The position numbers and the translations under genes are program-made. A stretch of DNA of 8,643 bases, taken from contig CAZALT010000147.1 in assembly GCA_964485515.1 (NCBI GenBank), forward strand, positions 1 through 8,643, given 5' to 3'. Shown here in pieces: positions 6,157-8,643 of this stretch (the stretch's first letter is position 1; each line of letters starts with the position of its first letter). Source of the DNA: CAZALT01 sp964485515 (lineage in GTDB: Bacteria; Actinomycetota; Acidimicrobiia; Acidimicrobiales; Acidimicrobilacustridaceae). The notes under the pieces were generated by a model. It had not been told where the DNA came from. It saw nothing but the letters and a program-made list of their open reading frames with translations, and did no database searches.

Positions 6157-7427
6157 CGACCAACGACGAGCTGTTCGCCCGAGCGCAGGCGGTGATCCCC
6201 GGCGGGGTGAACTCGCCGGTCCGGGCCTTCGGCTCCGTGGGAGGAACGCCCTACTTCGTCAACAACGCCGAAGGTCCCCACATCTGGGACGCCGAGGGCC
6301 GCCGCTACCTCGACCTCGTCCAGTCCTACGGGGCGATCATCGCCGGTCACGCCGCGCCCACCATCGTCGACGCGGCGCAGAGCGCGGTCGCCGACGGGTC
6401 GTCGTTCGGTGCGCCCACCGAAGGAGAGGTGCTCCTCGCCGAGGCCATCGTCGAGCGCGTGCCGTCGGTCGACAAGGTCCGCCTCGTCAGCAGCGGAACC
6501 GAAGCCACGATGACCGCCATCCGGGTGGCCCGAGGGTTCACCGGTCGGTCCACGCTCGTGAAGTTCGCCGGCAACTACCACGGGCACTCCGATGGCTTGC
6601 TGGTCGCGGGCGGCAGCGGCGTGGCCACCCTCGGGCTGGCCGGATCCGAGGGCGTGACCGACCAACAGGTGGCCGACACCCTCGTCGTGCCGTACAACGT
6701 GGTGCCCACGCTCGACGACACCGTCGCCGCGGTCATCGTCGAACCGATCGCCGCAAACATGGGCCTCGTCGAACCCGTCCCCGGCTTCCTCGACGGGCTG
6801 CGCGCCGAGTGCGATCGGGTCGGTGCGCTGCTCATCTTCGACGAGGTCATCACCGGCTTCCGGGTCGCCCGCGGCGGCGCCCAAGAGCTCTTCGGGGTCC
6901 GCCCCGACCTCACGACCATGGGCAAGGTCATCGGCGGCGGCATGCCCATCGGCGCGTTCGGCGGTCGGTCCGACGTGATGGATGTGCTCGCCCCGCTCGG
7001 TCCCGTCTACCAGGCGGGCACCTTGAGCGGGAACCCGGTGGCCACCGCAGCCGGCCTCGCCGTGCTCGAACTGCTCACACCCGAGGCCTACCAGGTGCTG
7101 CACGCACGAGCCGAGCTGCTGGCCACGGGTCTCGCCGACGCGTTCACCGGCGCGGGCCTTCCCGTGTCGGTTCCCCGCGTCGCGTCGCTCGTCGGTGTGC
7201 TGTGCGGCGACGCCGCCGCGGGCGGCACCACCGACTACGACAGCGCGAAGACCACCGACGAGGCGCTGTACGCCGCCCTGTTCCACGCCCTGCTCGACAA
7301 CGGGGTGGCCATCGCTCCCGGTGCCTACGAGGTGATGTTCCCCGGGCTGACCCACACCGAGTCGATCATCGGTCAGATCGTCGACGCAGCGGCCAAGGCC
7401 GCGGTCGTCGTAGCGGCCAACCGGTAG
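6153..7427 (+). CDS. hemL: Glutamate-1-semialdehyde 2,1-aminomutase
   Basis: A 424-residue PLP-dependent class III aminotransferase-fold enzyme that converts glutamate-1-semialdehyde to 5-aminolevulinate in the C5 haem pathway. The beginning (ARAQAVIPGGVNSPVRAF) is diagnostic of HemL. PLP-site features: SSGTEA (113-118), YHGHSD (142-147), FDEVITGFR (229-237) with Asp230 for the pyridine nitrogen, the Schiff-base Lys258 in TTMGKVIGGGMP, and GTLSGNP near the middle. Length is normal for the family. The GTG start overlaps the hemB stop (GTGA, 6153-6156) and has a good ribosome binding site. Its product is the substrate of HemB, so co-expression makes sense. The TAG stop is directly followed by the ATG of zwf. 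Use of HemL implies that 5-aminolevulinate is made from glutamyl-tRNA rather than from glycine and succinyl-CoA; hemA is not in the window. Confidence 0.97.
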   Translation: MTTNDELFARAQAVIPGGVNSPVRAFGSVGGTPYFVNNAEGPHIWDAEGRRYLDLVQSYGAIIAGHAAPTIVDAAQSAVADGSSFGAPTEGEVLLAEAIVERVPSVDKVRLVSSGTEATMTAIRVARGFTGRSTLVKFAGNYHGHSDGLLVAGGSGVATLGLAGSEGVTDQQVADTLVVPYNVVPTLDDTVAAVIVEPIAANMGLVEPVPGFLDGLRAECDRVGALLIFDEVITGFRVARGGAQELFGVRPDLTTMGKVIGGGMPIGAFGGRSDVMDVLAPLGPVYQAGTLSGNPVATAAGLAVLELLTPEAYQVLHARAELLATGLADAFTGAGLPVSVPRVASLVGVLCGDAAAGGTTDYDSAKTTDEALYAALFHALLDNGVAIAPGAYEVMFPGLTHTESIIGQIVDAAAKAAVVVAANR

Positions 7428-8643
7428 ATGGCCGACGCGGGCATGGCCACCGACACCGACACCGACACCGACACCGATGCCATCGTGCTGTTCGGCGCCA
7501 CCGGCGACCTCGCCCGCAAGAAGATCTTCCCCGCGCTCTACAACCTCGAGAAGCGGGGACTGCTCGACTTCCCCGTCGTCGGGGTGGCCGCCTCGTCGTG
7601 GGTCGACGCCGACCTGCGCGAGCGGGTCCGCGAATCGGTCGGGGACCGCTGCGAGCGGGCGGGCACCGTGGTCGACGACGAGGCGCTCGACCGGCTCGCG
7701 GCGCGCCTGTCGTATGTCAGCGGTGACTACCGCGAGCAGTCGACGTTCCACGAGATCAGGGCGAAGCTGGACGACGTCGCGCACCCCCTCTACTACCTGG
7801 CCATCCCGCCCGCGCTGTTCGACGACGTGATCCAAGGGCTGCTCTGCGTCGACCTCCAGGAGGGAGCCAAGGTCGTCGTCGAGAAGCCCTTCGGCCGCGA
7901 CCGAGCCTCGGCCCGCGAGCTCAACGCCCTGCTGCACCAGGCCTTCGACGAGGGGTCGGTGTTCCGCATCGACCACTTCCTCGGCAAGGACGGCATCGAG
8001 AACCTGCTGGTGTTCCGGTTCGCCAACTCGCTGCTGGAGCCGGTGTGGAACCGCAACTTCATCTCGAACGTCCAGATCACGATGGCCGAGGACTTCGGCA
8101 CGGCCGGACGAGCCAAGTTCTACGACACGGCGGGCGCCACCCGCGACGTCGTGCAGAACCACCTGCTCGAGATCGTGGCCCTCCTCGCCATGGAGCCGCC
8201 CTTGTCGGCCAACACCGACTCGCTGCGCGACGAGAAGGTGAAGGTGTTCCAGCAGATCTCGGCCTTCGAGCCGCGCGAGGTCGTGCGCGGCCAGTACCGC
8301 TCCTATGCCGACGATCCCGGCGTCGCGCCCGGCTCCGACACCGAGACCTTCATCGCGCTGCGCTTCGAGATCGACTCGTGGCGATGGGCCGGCGTGCCCT
8401 GGCTCATCCGGTCGGGCAAGAACCTGCCGGTGACGGCCACCGAAGCGATCGTCGAGTTCAAGGCGCCGCCGCGCATGCTGTTCGCCGAGGCCGAGGGAGC
8501 GACCGGCACGGGCGCGCCGCCGGCCAACAAGCTGCGCTTCTCGCTCGGCACCTCCAACAGCATCGTCCTCCAGCTCGAGTCCAAGGCCCCCGAGAACGGG
8601 AACGACAAGCCGGGGAACGACAAGCCGGGGAACGACAAGCCGG
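7428..8643 (+). CDS. zwf: Glucose-6-phosphate 1-dehydrogenase, 3' end outside window
   Basis: The first 405 codons of a cytosolic enzyme that oxidises glucose-6-phosphate to 6-phosphogluconolactone, making NADPH for the pentose phosphate pathway. Motifs: the nucleotide-binding GATGDLARKK (residues 23-32), EKPFGRD (152-158), the active-site RIDHFLGK (180-187, usually RIDHYLGK) and RDVVQNHLLE (239-248). LIRSGKNLP follows at about residue 325. The frame stays open to the window end; family members have about 450-510 residues. The ATG at 7428 abuts the hemL stop (TAGATG) with no clear ribosome binding site, so translation is probably coupled to hemL; an ATG at 7443 in frame is the alternative start. 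Two repeat tracts are coded in frame: five Thr-Asp pairs near the N terminus and repeated GNDKP units at the right edge, in a position where relatives have a short loop after a K-x-PG-like motif. Confidence 0.95.
   Translation, partial: MADAGMATDTDTDTDTDAIVLFGATGDLARKKIFPALYNLEKRGLLDFPVVGVAASSWVDADLRERVRESVGDRCERAGTVVDDEALDRLAARLSYVSGDYREQSTFHEIRAKLDDVAHPLYYLAIPPALFDDVIQGLLCVDLQEGAKVVVEKPFGRDRASARELNALLHQAFDEGSVFRIDHFLGKDGIENLLVFRFANSLLEPVWNRNFISNVQITMAEDFGTAGRAKFYDTAGATRDVVQNHLLEIVALLAMEPPLSANTDSLRDEKVKVFQQISAFEPREVVRGQYRSYADDPGVAPGSDTETFIALRFEIDSWRWAGVPWLIRSGKNLPVTATEAIVEFKAPPRMLFAEAEGATGTGAPPANKLRFSLGTSNSIVLQLESKAPENGNDKPGNDKPGNDKP
7449..7478 (+). repeat. Hexanucleotide tandem repeat in the 5' end of zwf
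   Basis: Four perfect copies of ACCGAC followed by one ACCGAT encode (Thr-Asp)5 at residues 8-17 of Zwf, just before the first strand of the nucleotide-binding fold. Copy-number changes would keep the frame and alter only the length of a presumably flexible N-terminal tail. Confidence 0.85.
8598..8643 (+). repeat. Perfect 15-bp tandem repeat in the 3' part of zwf, running off the window
   Basis: Three identical copies of GGGAACGACAAGCCG (8598-8612, 8613-8627, 8628-8642), with base 8643 fitting the start of a fourth. Each unit encodes Gly-Asn-Asp-Lys-Pro in the zwf frame. The preceding codons (ENGNDKP) begin the same pattern. The total copy number cannot be seen here. Confidence 0.9.

Noticed and set aside
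6045..8162. Long open frame on the minus strand (705 codons) across hemB, hemL and zwf
   Set aside because: Same reasoning: it crosses three confirmed genes, is compositionally biased and shows no domain.
1..8643. tRNA, rRNA, CRISPR array, riboswitch, IS element or integrase
   Set aside because: I looked for cloverleaf-like segments, spaced direct repeats, terminal inverted repeats and transposase or integrase motifs and found none I could support.

Overview
The window is high-GC DNA with G/C-ending codons, dense gene packing on one strand and starts that look leaderless (a TANNNT box 6-7 nt before the start codon). Together with a DUF222/HNH (REP13E12-type) gene and a CxD...C-type HemB, this suggests an actinobacterium. 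An Acidimicrobiia-like lineage is my guess from protein flavour only. All supported genes are on the + strand.

Bases 1 to about 5030 form an accessory region. It holds the 3' part of a DUF222-HNH endonuclease gene. Next comes a small toxin-antitoxin locus: an intact ribbon-helix-helix antitoxin followed by a MazF-like toxin that appears to have lost its middle in frame (49 aa left of an expected 100 or so). Then comes a 1197-residue solitary type I restriction R subunit-like protein. It has an N-terminal PD-(D/E)xK-type nuclease motif, an SF2 translocase, a helical region and, unusually, a C-terminal AlbA_2/Schlafen-like domain. No hsdM or hsdS lies in the window.

Bases about 5035 to 8643 hold a housekeeping run: hemB (porphobilinogen synthase), hemL (glutamate-1-semialdehyde aminomutase) and zwf (glucose-6-phosphate dehydrogenase, cut off by the window end). 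hemB and hemL overlap by 4 bp and hemL and zwf abut with no gap, so the three probably form one transcription unit. HemL makes 5-aminolevulinate and HemB condenses two of these to porphobilinogen. Zwf makes NADPH, which the first committed enzyme of the C5 haem route uses.

The points most worth a second look are the solitary HsdR-Schlafen fusion, which may be a single-protein defence system; the deleted MazF beside a full antitoxin; a 7-bp inverted repeat around the antitoxin -10 box, a likely operator; and two in-frame coding repeats in zwf, one a perfect 15-bp tandem repeat that runs off the window.
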